64,000 nt of DNA from UBA1924 sp963976625 (GTDB taxonomy: Bacteria; Planctomycetota; Phycisphaerae; Phycisphaerales; UBA1924): assembly GCA_963976625.1 (NCBI GenBank), contig CAXBLA010000006.1, positions 61,283 through 125,282 of the forward strand, given 5' to 3'. Below, piece by piece: positions 19,284 to 28,749 of this stretch. Under the pieces are notes generated by a model. The model worked only from the letters and a program-made list of their open reading frames with translations, did no database searches and was not told the DNA's origin. The stretch's first letter is position 1, and the number at the start of each line of letters is the position of its first letter. Both the position numbers and the translations under genes were made by a program.

Positions 19284-20861
19284 TTAGTGGTGGTCATCCG
19301 TATGCGACTGCGGCATCACGATCTTGAGCTCGGACAACGCAAACACAGGGAGGAACTTGAGGAACAGGAGGAACAGGGTCATAAAGATCCCGCACGAGCC
19401 TACGAAGGTGAGGATGTCGACCCAGGTCGGGAAGAACATGTGCCACTCGCCGGGGAGGAACGCGCGATGGATCGAGGTGACGATAATCACGAAGCGTTCG
19501 AACCACATCCCGACGGTGACCGCGGAAGCGACGATCCAGATGACGAGCGGGTTCTGGCGCAGCTTGCGGAACCAGAAGACCTGCGGGAAGACCACATTAC
19601 AGATAATCATGGTCCAGTAGGCCCACCAGTAGGGCGCCTTGGCGGGGTTCACACGGTTGTTGGCGAAGACCGCGAACTCGAACTCGTTGGCCCCGTACCA
19701 GGCGATGAAGAACTCCATCGCGTAGGCGAACCCGACCATCGTGCCCGTGAGCAGGATGATCTTGGCCATGTTTTCAAGGTGACGCAGGGTCAGCAGGTCG
19801 GAGAAGTTGGGCAGGATCATCCGCAGCGGGATCAGCAGCCAGAGCACCATGGCGAAGCCGCCGAACACCGCACCGGCCACGAAGTATGGCGGGAAGATGG
19901 TGGTGTGCCAGCCCGGGATCACCGAGGTGGCAAAGTCAAACGAAACGATCGAGTGCACCGAGAGCACCAGCGGCGTCGAGATGCCCGCGAGCATCAGGTA
20001 GGCTTTTTCGTAGCGATGCCAGTGACGCGAGGAGAATCTCCACCCGAGTGAGAGCAAGCCGTAGGCGAACACGCGGATCTGATCGGGCTTGGGCATGAAG
20101 CTCAGCGCGAGCCCGTCACCGATGGGCATGGGCATCTTGAATCCACGCGAGACGCCCTTGTGCAGACGCAGCGAGGCGCGATCGCGGAGGGTCGCCATAT
20201 CGGGGATCATCCCCATGTACCAGAAGAGCAGGGATACGGTGCCGTAGGTGGACACCGCGAACACATCCCAGAGCAGCGGCGATCTGAAGTTTGGCCAGAT
20301 GCCGTTGGAGTTTGGAAGCGGAGCCAGGAACCACGCCATCCAGGCGCGGCCCACATGGATGCCCGGGAAGATCATGGCACAGATCACCGCGAAGATCGTC
20401 ATCGCCTCGGCGGCTCGGTTCACCGCGGTTCGCCAGTTCTGCTTGAGCAGACACAGAATCGCGGAGATCAGCGTACCGGCGTGGCCGATACCGATCCAGA
20501 ACACGAAGTTGGTGATGTCCCACGCCCAGTCGACCTGGTTGTTGAGCCCCCAGACGCCCACACCGGTGATGATCAGGTAGAGGATCATGATGTTGGCGAT
20601 GCCCGCGACCGAAGCAGCGACCGTGAAGGCGGCGAGCCAGATCTTGGGCATCGGTGCTTCGGCGTAGCCACACACGATGTCGGTGACCTCGTTGAAGGAG
20701 CGATCGCCGAGCACCAATGGTGCGCGGACGCCCGGATCCTCGGAGAGTGTCCCGTCGTCTTTGGTGCCAGGAATCGTCGGCATACGGCGGGCCGTGGGCT
20801 GTCCGGAGACCACACCCGCGGCTTTGTATGTCGTTTCTTGGTCTGGATGCATGTCACTCAT
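19284..20861 (-). CDS. actC: Alternative complex III quinol-binding subunit ActC (NrfD-like)
   Basis: A 525-aa NrfD/PsrC-like membrane protein with about ten helices, expected to bind menaquinol. Motifs include WLAAFTVAASVAGIANIMILY, WDITNFVFWIGIGHAGTLIS and PIMVGFAYAMEFF-like segments (GTMVGFAYAMEFFIAWYG). The polar N-terminus (about 60 residues) is soluble. Encoded between actB and actD in the canonical order. Confidence 0.94.
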   Translation of the reverse strand: MSDMHPDQETTYKAAGVVSGQPTARRMPTIPGTKDDGTLSEDPGVRAPLVLGDRSFNEVTDIVCGYAEAPMPKIWLAAFTVAASVAGIANIMILYLIITGVGVWGLNNQVDWAWDITNFVFWIGIGHAGTLISAILCLLKQNWRTAVNRAAEAMTIFAVICAMIFPGIHVGRAWMAWFLAPLPNSNGIWPNFRSPLLWDVFAVSTYGTVSLLFWYMGMIPDMATLRDRASLRLHKGVSRGFKMPMPIGDGLALSFMPKPDQIRVFAYGLLSLGWRFSSRHWHRYEKAYLMLAGISTPLVLSVHSIVSFDFATSVIPGWHTTIFPPYFVAGAVFGGFAMVLWLLIPLRMILPNFSDLLTLRHLENMAKIILLTGTMVGFAYAMEFFIAWYGANEFEFAVFANNRVNPAKAPYWWAYWTMIICNVVFPQVFWFRKLRQNPLVIWIVASAVTVGMWFERFVIIVTSIHRAFLPGEWHMFFPTWVDILTFVGSCGIFMTLFLLFLKFLPVFALSELKIVMPQSHTDDHH

Positions 20862-20949
20862 TGCTGTGTCAACTCCATGGATTGAAGCGTGGAGGCTGAT
20901 GATTTCGGTGAAAGGCGATCAGTCGATCGCTGCTGTGAGAAGCCGCTGC

Positions 20950-23900
20950 TCATGAGAGCACCTTGAGACTCATCGAGTATCCCTGATCAAAGTATTGTTT
21001 GGCCCGATCGATGTAGGTCGCGGAGCCGTGCTCTTCGCCGTGGGGATCGGGTGCGTGGTTGTCGTGGTCGTTGCCGTGGCCGTCGTCATGACCGCCACCG
21101 TGTCCTTCACCATGGTCGTCACCGTGCGAGCCGTGGGAGAATGGATCGTGCTCGATGTGGCGGATGTCTGGGTTCGGGTTGCGGACACGCATCATGTAGG
21201 TGGTGCGTGGGCGGGTGTTGAGGTAGCCCAGCAGCAGGTAGCTGCGTCCGGATTCCTTCTCTTTGGACACGCGAGCGTTTGGATCGAGGATATCACCGAA
21301 GCTGATGGCGTCGCTTGGGCACGCCTGCTGGCAGGCGACATTGAAGAACCCGTCGGGGATTGGTCCGACCTGGTCTTCGTCCTTCCAGATGCCCTGGATC
21401 TTGACTTCCTGGCGGGCCTGATTGACGCGCTGGATACAGAAGGAGCACTTCTCCATCACGCCGCGGGAGCGGACGGTGACATCGGGGTTGAACTGCATCT
21501 TGCTGATCTCGTCAATCTTCTTGCGAAGGCGAGGGGGGATGAAGTTCTGGTTGAATGTGCGATCCTTGGCGACGGTTTCCTCGAACAGCTCGTCGGCCTT
21601 AACCGAGGTGTAGTTGGGGTTGAGACCGCCGTTGAACTTGACAGGTGCGTAATCGAAGAAGTTGAATCGACGCACCTTGTAGGGGCAGTTGTTGGCACAG
21701 TAGCGTGTGCCGATACAGCGGTTGTACGCCATATCGTTGGTGCCCTCGTCGCCGTGGACGGTCGCGTTGACCGGGCAGACGGTTTCGCAGGGTGCGTTCT
21801 CGCAGTGCACACACGCGACGGGCTGCAGGAGGATCTCGTCGGGGTTGTTGAGATCGTCGCCCACGAAGTAGCGGTCCATGCGGATCCACTGCATCTCGCG
21901 GCCCTTGGCGACCTCGCTCTTGCCGACGATGGGGATGTTGTTCTCGCTCTGGCAGGCGATGGTGCAGACATTACAGCCTGTGCAAGCGTTCATGTCGATC
22001 GACATGCCCCACTGCGGGCCTTGGGCGTAGCGTGCAGGTAACTTATCGCGTTTGAGCGCTTCGTTGCGGTGCGTAGGGCTTGTGTCCGGCTCTTCGTAGG
22101 AATCATTGAGCGGATTCTTGTAGATGCTGACATTGGCCGGGGTGTGGCTCAGCTCGCCCAGACGCTCGGCGGCGTTGAGCGTCGAGGTCTCGTTGCCGTA
22201 GATCACATCGGGGACTTCGACGGTTTCTTCGGCGTACTGATCCCACCATGGCTTGTCGATGGCGCGGACCAGCGAGTGACGGCCTTCGAGCGACCAGTGG
22301 TTCTGGGTCGATGCGATGGTGTAGGTGCCGCCGGCCTTCTTGATGCTCGCGCCGCGTGTCACCATGCCGGTGTTGGCAGGCTTGATCGTGTAGGTGTTGT
22401 GCCCGACCTTGTAGCCCACTTTGCCGACGAGCTCGCGTCCGTACCCGAGCTTGATGCCCAAAGTATTGTCGGCCATGCCCGGCAAGATCCACGCGGCGCC
22501 GGTCATGGTCTGCCCGTTGAGCTTGACCTCAACCAGCTGCGCCTGAGGCATCTGCTGCTTGGTGTAGGGGTTGAACTCGTCCTGGTGTGAGTGCTCGGGG
22601 AGCACGCCGAGGGCCTTGGCCGTGTTGGGGCTCATCAGGATGGGGTTGTCCCAGACGACGGATGGGCCGAACTCGGGGAGTTCTTGGAGCCAGCCGTTGT
22701 TGGCGCACTGGCCGTTGTTGTTGTTGGAGGTGTAGAACACGACATCCATCGAGCCCTGCCCGGGCGCGACATTGATCTTTGATTTGTGGGCGGCTGCGAG
22801 CACCGCGTTCATGCTCACCGATCTGCGGCTGCCCGCGTCCTTGCCGGCGACCACGCCGTCGTGGAGCGCACGCTTCCATGAGCGATCGAATGCTTCCGAG
22901 CCAACAGCACCGTTGCCCATCAGTGCCCAGCTCTCGCGGACGAGCTCGTAGTCGTCCTTGGGTTCGCCCATGAGCATGGCGAGGAGCTCGATGTCCGAGT
23001 GTGCCGGCTCGTAGAGCGGTGCGATCATGGGCTGGACGATCGAGAGCGAGCTGTCCGCCCCCATCGCATCGCCCCACTGCTCAAGATAGTGCGTGCCGTT
23101 GAGCGACCAAGTCGAGATATGCTCGGTCTCGCTCATGCCCACGCACATGGTGACGGTCGTGCCTGCCTTAGCGAACGCGTCGGCGAAGTTGAGTTCGCCC
23201 GGTGCGTCGTAGACTGGGTTGGCGTCGATCGTCACGAGGGTGTCGATCTGGCCAGCGTTGAGCTGGTTGGTCAGCGCGGCGAGCTCTTCGTTGGCGTTGC
23301 CCGAGAGCTCAGGGGCCATTTCGCGGACGGTGACCTGCTCGCCCATCGCGCCGATGGCAGAGTTGATCGCCATGCACAGGGCCCAGTCGTCGCCCGAGAG
23401 ATCATCGCCGGGGACAACTACTGAGTGCCCGCGATGGTCGACGAGGTCTTGGGCGATCGCCGCGATGTCTTCGCTGGTCATGCCCGGGACTGCCGTGTCG
23501 GCGATCTGGTTGCCCACGCCGGCGATGGCGAAGACGGCCTTGGCCAGTGCGAGCGTGAAGTTGTGCACTTCGGATGGCGAGACGCGGAAGCGGTGATCCG
23601 CCAGGGCGCCTGCGCCGGTGGGCTTGGACTCGATGCTATAGAGACGCGACATCGGGTCGCCGCCCTTGAGCACCTTGCGGGTGGAGGCGAAGGTGCGGGC
23701 GTTCTTGAGGGCCTCAGCGCCAGAATCGGTGAAGTCGGCGTTGATCGAGACGACGCGCTGCGCGGAGCTGAAGTCGTAGCTCGCGGTATGAGCAGACCCG
23801 AACGCAAGCTTTGAGCCGTCGATCGGGCCGCGGGACTCGGCGGGGTTCCAGTGGACGATGGTTGCGTTGTTCCAGCGGGCCTTGAGCGCGTTGAGCATGC

Positions 23901-24573
23901 GCTGGCGGGTCGGGCTGGATTTCTTATCGACGATCAGCGCGAGCCCTTGGCCGTTGTTTTCATCGAACTTGGCGAAGTGCTCTTGTTGCCAGAGATTAAA
24001 GTCGTCCCAGGTCGCGTCGAGCTTGCCCTGGATGGGGTTGTCGTAGACGGGGAACTTGAGCCGGTCTGGGTCGTAGAGCCCGAGGACGCTTGCCTGGGCG
24101 AAGGCGCTGGTCTTGCCCTGGTTGTTTGGGTGCAGCGGGTTGCCCTCGACCTTGGTCGGGCGTCCGGTGTGGGTCTCGATGAGCAGGCCTTCAACGCCGC
24201 CGCCGGGCAGGGCCAAGGCGGTGGTGTAGTAGAGCGCTTTGCCGGGGATGATGTCCTCGGGAACATTCTTGGAGTAGGGCAGGATCTTGTAGTCCGGGCG
24301 ACGGCACCCGGGCATGGTCGCGACGCCGGCGATGGCGAAGCCCGCGCCCATGATCTTGACGAAGTTTCTCCGGGTGGCTTCGCCGAGCATCGAGGCGCCC
24401 TTTGGGAACTCACGATGAACAAACTCGGTGAACTCGGTCGTCCCGGCGAACTCTTCGAGCGAGCGCCAGTACTTCTTGCCGCTGACCTGCCCGAGCTCGA
24501 TGGTCTCGTCGGGGCGGGTCGCTGGAGTCTCGTTTTTCCCCTTGGTTGAAGGGCATTGATCGAGGTTGCTCAT
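20950..24573 (-). CDS. actB: Alternative complex III iron-sulfur subunit ActB
   Basis: A 1207-aa fusion of a molybdopterin-oxidoreductase-like domain and a ferredoxin-like domain, as in known ActB. Near the N-terminus the twin-arginine motif RRNFVKIMG and a lipobox-like MPGC indicate Tat export. Iron-sulfur cysteines lie near residues 860-1070: CTGCNVCTIAC, CVHCENAPCETVCP, CIGTRYCANNCP and CSFCIQ with CQQACP, enough for three 4Fe-4S clusters and one 3Fe-4S cluster. The Mo-like domain has no visible cofactor ligand, consistent with ActB of other bacteria. The C-terminus carries an unusual His/Gly/Asp-rich stretch (about 21026-21157) before the final helix-like end. Confidence 0.95.
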   Translation of the reverse strand: MSNLDQCPSTKGKNETPATRPDETIELGQVSGKKYWRSLEEFAGTTEFTEFVHREFPKGASMLGEATRRNFVKIMGAGFAIAGVATMPGCRRPDYKILPYSKNVPEDIIPGKALYYTTALALPGGGVEGLLIETHTGRPTKVEGNPLHPNNQGKTSAFAQASVLGLYDPDRLKFPVYDNPIQGKLDATWDDFNLWQQEHFAKFDENNGQGLALIVDKKSSPTRQRMLNALKARWNNATIVHWNPAESRGPIDGSKLAFGSAHTASYDFSSAQRVVSINADFTDSGAEALKNARTFASTRKVLKGGDPMSRLYSIESKPTGAGALADHRFRVSPSEVHNFTLALAKAVFAIAGVGNQIADTAVPGMTSEDIAAIAQDLVDHRGHSVVVPGDDLSGDDWALCMAINSAIGAMGEQVTVREMAPELSGNANEELAALTNQLNAGQIDTLVTIDANPVYDAPGELNFADAFAKAGTTVTMCVGMSETEHISTWSLNGTHYLEQWGDAMGADSSLSIVQPMIAPLYEPAHSDIELLAMLMGEPKDDYELVRESWALMGNGAVGSEAFDRSWKRALHDGVVAGKDAGSRRSVSMNAVLAAAHKSKINVAPGQGSMDVVFYTSNNNNGQCANNGWLQELPEFGPSVVWDNPILMSPNTAKALGVLPEHSHQDEFNPYTKQQMPQAQLVEVKLNGQTMTGAAWILPGMADNTLGIKLGYGRELVGKVGYKVGHNTYTIKPANTGMVTRGASIKKAGGTYTIASTQNHWSLEGRHSLVRAIDKPWWDQYAEETVEVPDVIYGNETSTLNAAERLGELSHTPANVSIYKNPLNDSYEEPDTSPTHRNEALKRDKLPARYAQGPQWGMSIDMNACTGCNVCTIACQSENNIPIVGKSEVAKGREMQWIRMDRYFVGDDLNNPDEILLQPVACVHCENAPCETVCPVNATVHGDEGTNDMAYNRCIGTRYCANNCPYKVRRFNFFDYAPVKFNGGLNPNYTSVKADELFEETVAKDRTFNQNFIPPRLRKKIDEISKMQFNPDVTVRSRGVMEKCSFCIQRVNQARQEVKIQGIWKDEDQVGPIPDGFFNVACQQACPSDAISFGDILDPNARVSKEKESGRSYLLLGYLNTRPRTTYMMRVRNPNPDIRHIEHDPFSHGSHGDDHGEGHGGGHDDGHGNDHDNHAPDPHGEEHGSATYIDRAKQYFDQGYSMSLKVLS

Positions 24574-24656
24574 GGTTTCATCTCTTTCATCACCCGATCA
24601 CGGGTGGGTCGTCTACGAACATGAAGTGTGCTGTATTCGTTGCGAGTGCTCTGGCT

Positions 24657-25388
24657 TTAGAAGTGGCAAGCCGCACAGTGCTGGGGAGGGTTCCGCTTGA
24701 GGGTCGCGGTGAGCTCTTGAGGCGTCTGCCCTTCGTGCACGCGATCAGCGGTCGGGCGAGGCTCGAGTGCTCCGTTGTCGCCGACCTTGTTGAACCACTC
24801 GTTCTGCACCCAGAACAGATCCGTGACCTTATCCTTGGGCACCAAGTTGTCCTCGGGGTTGCGGTGGCAATCGAGGCACCAGCCCATCGAGAGTGATTCT
24901 TCTTGGACGACGACGGGCATCGCTTGGATCTGGCCGTGGCATGAGAAGCAGCTCACGCCAGCATTGACATGGGCGTTGTGCGGGAAGTTGGCGTAGTCGG
25001 GCACGACATGGACATTGCGCCATTCGATCGGCGTGTCGGTCGCGTAGGCGTCGCGGATGAACTGAACCTTCTCGTCGGTCGCCGATGCGAGCTCGACATT
25101 GAGCTTGTTCTCCGCGTGGCAACCCATGCAGGTGCTCACGGCTGGGACATTGGCGTGCCAGGACTCTTCGACATGCGTGTGGCAGTATCGACAGTCAAGC
25201 CCGAGCTTGCCCGCGTGGATCTGGTGGTTGAACCCGGTGCTGGGCTGCTCGGGCATGTACCCGACCTCCCAGAACTTGGGGGTCGCGTAGTACCAAACCC
25301 CGGCGATGACCAGAATCACGAACCCGTGCACGACAAAGAAAGCAAGCGTCGGCAACGCGTTCATCCACTTTGGAAAGATAGGTTTCAA
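24657..25388 (-). CDS. actA: Alternative complex III pentaheme cytochrome ActA
   Basis: A multiheme cytochrome c with five CxxCH motifs: CRYCH, CMGCH, CFSCH, CLDCH and CAACH, the last being four residues from the C-terminus, as in other ActA proteins. One N-terminal membrane helix (LPTLAFFVVHGFVILVIAGVW) anchors it. The start is set at a TTG (25388) eight bases after GGCGGAG; an in-frame TTG at 25427 would add 13 residues. It is the first gene of the long respiratory operon, divergent from ctaA. Confidence 0.9.
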   Translation of the reverse strand: MKPIFPKWMNALPTLAFFVVHGFVILVIAGVWYYATPKFWEVGYMPEQPSTGFNHQIHAGKLGLDCRYCHTHVEESWHANVPAVSTCMGCHAENKLNVELASATDEKVQFIRDAYATDTPIEWRNVHVVPDYANFPHNAHVNAGVSCFSCHGQIQAMPVVVQEESLSMGWCLDCHRNPEDNLVPKDKVTDLFWVQNEWFNKVGDNGALEPRPTADRVHEGQTPQELTATLKRNPPQHCAACHF

Positions 25389-25624
25389 GGTGATTACTCC
25401 GCCTATAGAGGAGACCGGCTGAACCAAAATCGTGTAATCTCGAGTGAGACCACACCTACAAGAACAAAAAGCCTAGCATCTCAAACGACCGGATGCTGTG
25501 CGCCTGAGCCGAAATTGTGTTCGTTTTTTACCGAATCAAGACGCACAAGAACGATCTCACAAGAATGCCTAACTGCGACTGAGTATCATCTGCGCCCAAG
25601 GCATACACCCAGAAAGCCCAAACC

Positions 25625-27031
25625 ATGACCAATCAAGAACTTCCGAACGACGCTGCTCCTGCCTTGTCGCCCGCCGGGGCCGTTGGATCTGCGCTCACCA
25701 TCGGGTTCGGATCGGCGGTCTTCATGTGGATGCTCGCGTGGGTCTTGCACATGCCCGGGGTGCATGTCGATGCCAAGCTCGCGGTGCCCGCTTTGATGGT
25801 GCCGCTCTTTGTCATCACCCTGTGCTGGTCGCGCCATGTGGCGGCTGCCCATCGGCTCAAAGCCGCTTTGATGGGTGGCTTCGTTGCTGGGCTTGTGAAC
25901 CTGCTGATCCTTGGTTCGCACATCGTTGAGCAGCCCGAGACGACCGACCAGATGGCCGATCAGGCCAACTCGTTTGCGCCCAATGCGTTGATGACCGTGA
26001 TCGGGTCAATGGTGCTCTCGCTGATTGTTGCGGGGATCGCCGGGGTGCTGGCGGGGGTGCTCACGAAGAACAAGACAGAGATAAATATCTATACGGCAAT
26101 CACTTGGCGTTCACGCTTCGCCTGGGTGACCGCGTTGACTTATCTGCCGTTGATCGCGGTGGGCGGAGCCGTCACCAGTACGGATTCCGGGCTTGCGGTG
26201 CCCGATGCCGTGACGAGCTACGGCGCGGTGTCCGTGCTGTTCCCGCTGCAGCTGATGGCCGAGCCGAGGATCTTCCTCGAGCACTCGCATCGGCTCTTCG
26301 GGACGCTCGCGGGGCTGACCACGCTGGTGCTGATGGTCCGCGTGCTAATGGGTGAGCCACGCAAGCTGCCCAAGCTGCTCGCGATCGTGCTGTTTGTTGC
26401 GGTGTCATTGCAGGGCTACATGGGGATCATCCGCGTAGCCGAGCAGAGCACCTTCTTCGCGATCATCCACGGCGTGTTCGCCCAGCTCGTCCTCGCGTGG
26501 GCCCTGGGTACCGCGATTGTGCTTTCTGACGCTTGGACCAACGCCGCGCCCAGCGAAGAAACCGCTATAGCCGCCAAGAAGACACGAAAGACCATGCTCA
26601 TCACCGTGATCGCCCTAGTAATGCAGCTTGCCATGGGAGCCGTCACGCGACATCTCCATTCAGGGCACGCCATGATGGCCCACATGGGCTTCGCCTTTGT
26701 CGTGCTCATGCTCGTCATCATCGGCGGGTCGCTCGTCATGCGGACAGGCAAGACCGATGCATCGGGCAAGGCGATTCGTCCGTTTGGCGCACTCCTGCAC
26801 GGCTTGGTCGTGCTGCAGGTGACGCTGGGCTTTGCGGTGATCGGCATGGGCTGGTCGAGCGAAGAGCCGACCGAGCTGCACACGCATGAGAATCTGAGCT
26901 CCGCCCCACCGATCGAGGCTAGTTCTCTGGTCACGACCGCTCACCATCTGATTGGTGCGTTGGTGCTCGCGGCGGCCGTCGGGGCGTTGGTCTGGGCGAT
27001 TCGGCTGGCAATTCGCCCCAAGGCCCAGTAA
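25625..27031 (+). CDS. ctaA: Heme A synthase (COX15/CtaA) with N-terminal membrane extension
   Basis: A 468-aa membrane protein. The C-terminal about 330 residues are COX15/CtaA, which oxidises the C8 methyl of heme O to make heme A for the caa3 oxidase. Conserved heme-ligand histidines are present in LEHSHRLFGTLAG, FAIIHGVFAQ, HAMMAHMGFAF and TAHHLIGALV. The first about 140 residues add four predicted helices (for example SALTIGFGSAVFMWMLAWVLHM and LMTVIGSMVLSLIVAGIAGVLAG) not found in ordinary CtaA. Divergent from actA across about 240 bases. No heme O synthase gene is nearby. Confidence 0.88.
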   Translation: MTNQELPNDAAPALSPAGAVGSALTIGFGSAVFMWMLAWVLHMPGVHVDAKLAVPALMVPLFVITLCWSRHVAAAHRLKAALMGGFVAGLVNLLILGSHIVEQPETTDQMADQANSFAPNALMTVIGSMVLSLIVAGIAGVLAGVLTKNKTEINIYTAITWRSRFAWVTALTYLPLIAVGGAVTSTDSGLAVPDAVTSYGAVSVLFPLQLMAEPRIFLEHSHRLFGTLAGLTTLVLMVRVLMGEPRKLPKLLAIVLFVAVSLQGYMGIIRVAEQSTFFAIIHGVFAQLVLAWALGTAIVLSDAWTNAAPSEETAIAAKKTRKTMLITVIALVMQLAMGAVTRHLHSGHAMMAHMGFAFVVLMLVIIGGSLVMRTGKTDASGKAIRPFGALLHGLVVLQVTLGFAVIGMGWSSEEPTELHTHENLSSAPPIEASSLVTTAHHLIGALVLAAAVGALVWAIRLAIRPKAQ

Positions 27032-27152
27032 TCTGGGGGCTCGATCGCCGAAGAACACGCTGAGCAAGGCCCAGACGCTGGGCTATCGGCTACGGGTGCA
27101 ATATCCGCTGTGCGGATGCGTTGTGCCCATCGGATAACCTACGGAGCAGGCT

Positions 27153-28703
27153 ATGAACCACACGCAGGAAACGACAGGTCAGCCCCGGGGTGATCGCCCG
27201 ATCAAAGTCAACACCTCGCTGATCCGCATCAAGGACGAGGACTTCGGCTATCCCGAGGCACGCCATCTTTTGCTCCGCGCCGGATTCGGCGGCACGGACG
27301 AGCAGATCCGCACGCTGGCGAGCTGGGGGCCCGAAGCCGCGGTCGATCATCTCTTGAACTACGAAGATATCCCGGTCGAAGCCGATTCACGCACAGCGTT
27401 CGATCACAACATCATCCGCCCGCCTACAGATCTTGAGCGCAGCTCGCTAGCGGCCGCTCGCAGAGCGATGGACGAAGCGAAGATCTCGCAGTTCCAGACC
27501 ATGCGCAACCGGGCCAAGGCAACCGATCGCAAGCAGATGCGCGAGATCCAGGTCTGGTGGATCACACGGATGATCCAGTCGCCGCGCCCGCTCGAAGAAA
27601 AGCTTACGCTCTTCTGGCACGGGCACTTTGCCAGCAGCTTTCGCACCACCGAAGATTCGTACCACATGTACGCCCAGAACCGGATGCTGCGCGCCAATGC
27701 GACGGGCAACTTTGGCGATCTCCTCCGCGGGATCGTCCGCGACCCGGCGATGCTCCGCTATCTCAACAACAACCAGAACCGCAAGTCGAGCCCCAACGAG
27801 AATCTCGCGCGGGAACTCCTCGAGCTCTTCTCGCTGGGCGAGGGCAACTACACCGAGAACGACATCAAAGAAGGCGCCAAGGCCCTCACCGGGTACACCT
27901 ACAGGGACGACGCGTTCTACTTCAACAAGAACACGCATGACAATAACTCCAAGCGGGTGCTGGGCAGCCAGGGCAACATGGATGCCGACGGTTTGGTCGA
28001 TGCGATTTTGCGCTCCAATGCGTGCGCGTACTTCATCTGCGCCAAGTTCTATAAGTTCTTTGTCGCCGATATCACGACGGATATCAGAGAGCTCGATGGC
28101 CCTGAGCGCACCGTGGTCCGCAACCTGAGCAAGGCCTTCCAGAGGAGTCGATACGAGATCAAGCCCGTGCTCCGCAAGCTGCTTTTGAGCCGACACTTTT
28201 ATGATCCATCGGTGATGGGCGACAAGATCAAGAGCCCGATCGAGCTGCTGGTTGGCGCGATCCGCACGCTCAATGTGCCGACACGCAATGTAACGACCTT
28301 GAGCGGCGCGATGGACAGTATGGGCCAGAGTCTGTTCATGCCTCCGAGTGTCAAGGGATGGGACGGCGGGCGTTCGTGGATCAATACCTCGACCATGTTT
28401 ATCCGTCAGAACACACTGGTGTACCTGATCTCTGGGCGTCAAGCCGGGCGCAAGGCCATCGATCGCTCGAACTACGACCCGACGCGCCTGGTGCCGGCGA
28501 TGAATGACCCGAGACTCGATGGTGACCCGCCGGCCAAGCAGATCGCCAATGAGCTGCTGGACTTGGCGCTAGGTCATCGCCCGCCCGGAGCCGCAGAGCA
28601 GTTGGTCAAAGCGGCGAGCGCCGTCGACGAGCCCAACAGCCCCGAGGGGATCAAGACGATGCTCTTGCTGATTACCTCGATGCCTCAGTATCAGCTGTGC
28701 TAA
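27153..28703 (+). CDS. DUF1800 family protein
   Basis: A 516-aa protein of the DUF1800 family, recognised by EARHLLLRAGFGGTDEQI near residue 30, EKLTLFWHGHFASS near 150, NENLARELLELFSLGEGNYTE near 215, ALTGYTY, and the late PPSVKGWDGGRSWIN. It is normally encoded next to DUF1501, as here. Function is unknown; the pair is common in planctomycetes and thought to act at the cell surface. No obvious signal peptide is present in this member. GGAG lies about 7 bases before the ATG. Confidence 0.92.
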   Translation: MNHTQETTGQPRGDRPIKVNTSLIRIKDEDFGYPEARHLLLRAGFGGTDEQIRTLASWGPEAAVDHLLNYEDIPVEADSRTAFDHNIIRPPTDLERSSLAAARRAMDEAKISQFQTMRNRAKATDRKQMREIQVWWITRMIQSPRPLEEKLTLFWHGHFASSFRTTEDSYHMYAQNRMLRANATGNFGDLLRGIVRDPAMLRYLNNNQNRKSSPNENLARELLELFSLGEGNYTENDIKEGAKALTGYTYRDDAFYFNKNTHDNNSKRVLGSQGNMDADGLVDAILRSNACAYFICAKFYKFFVADITTDIRELDGPERTVVRNLSKAFQRSRYEIKPVLRKLLLSRHFYDPSVMGDKIKSPIELLVGAIRTLNVPTRNVTTLSGAMDSMGQSLFMPPSVKGWDGGRSWINTSTMFIRQNTLVYLISGRQAGRKAIDRSNYDPTRLVPAMNDPRLDGDPPAKQIANELLDLALGHRPPGAAEQLVKAASAVDEPNSPEGIKTMLLLITSMPQYQLC

Positions 28704-28749
28704 ACAGATCACTTGTCAGCCCGGCCCATGCGAGCCTACGGAGAACGCG

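Noticed and set aside
27069..27083. GCCCAG/CTGGGC hairpin after ctaA
   Set aside because: No T run follows on either strand, so it was not called a terminator.
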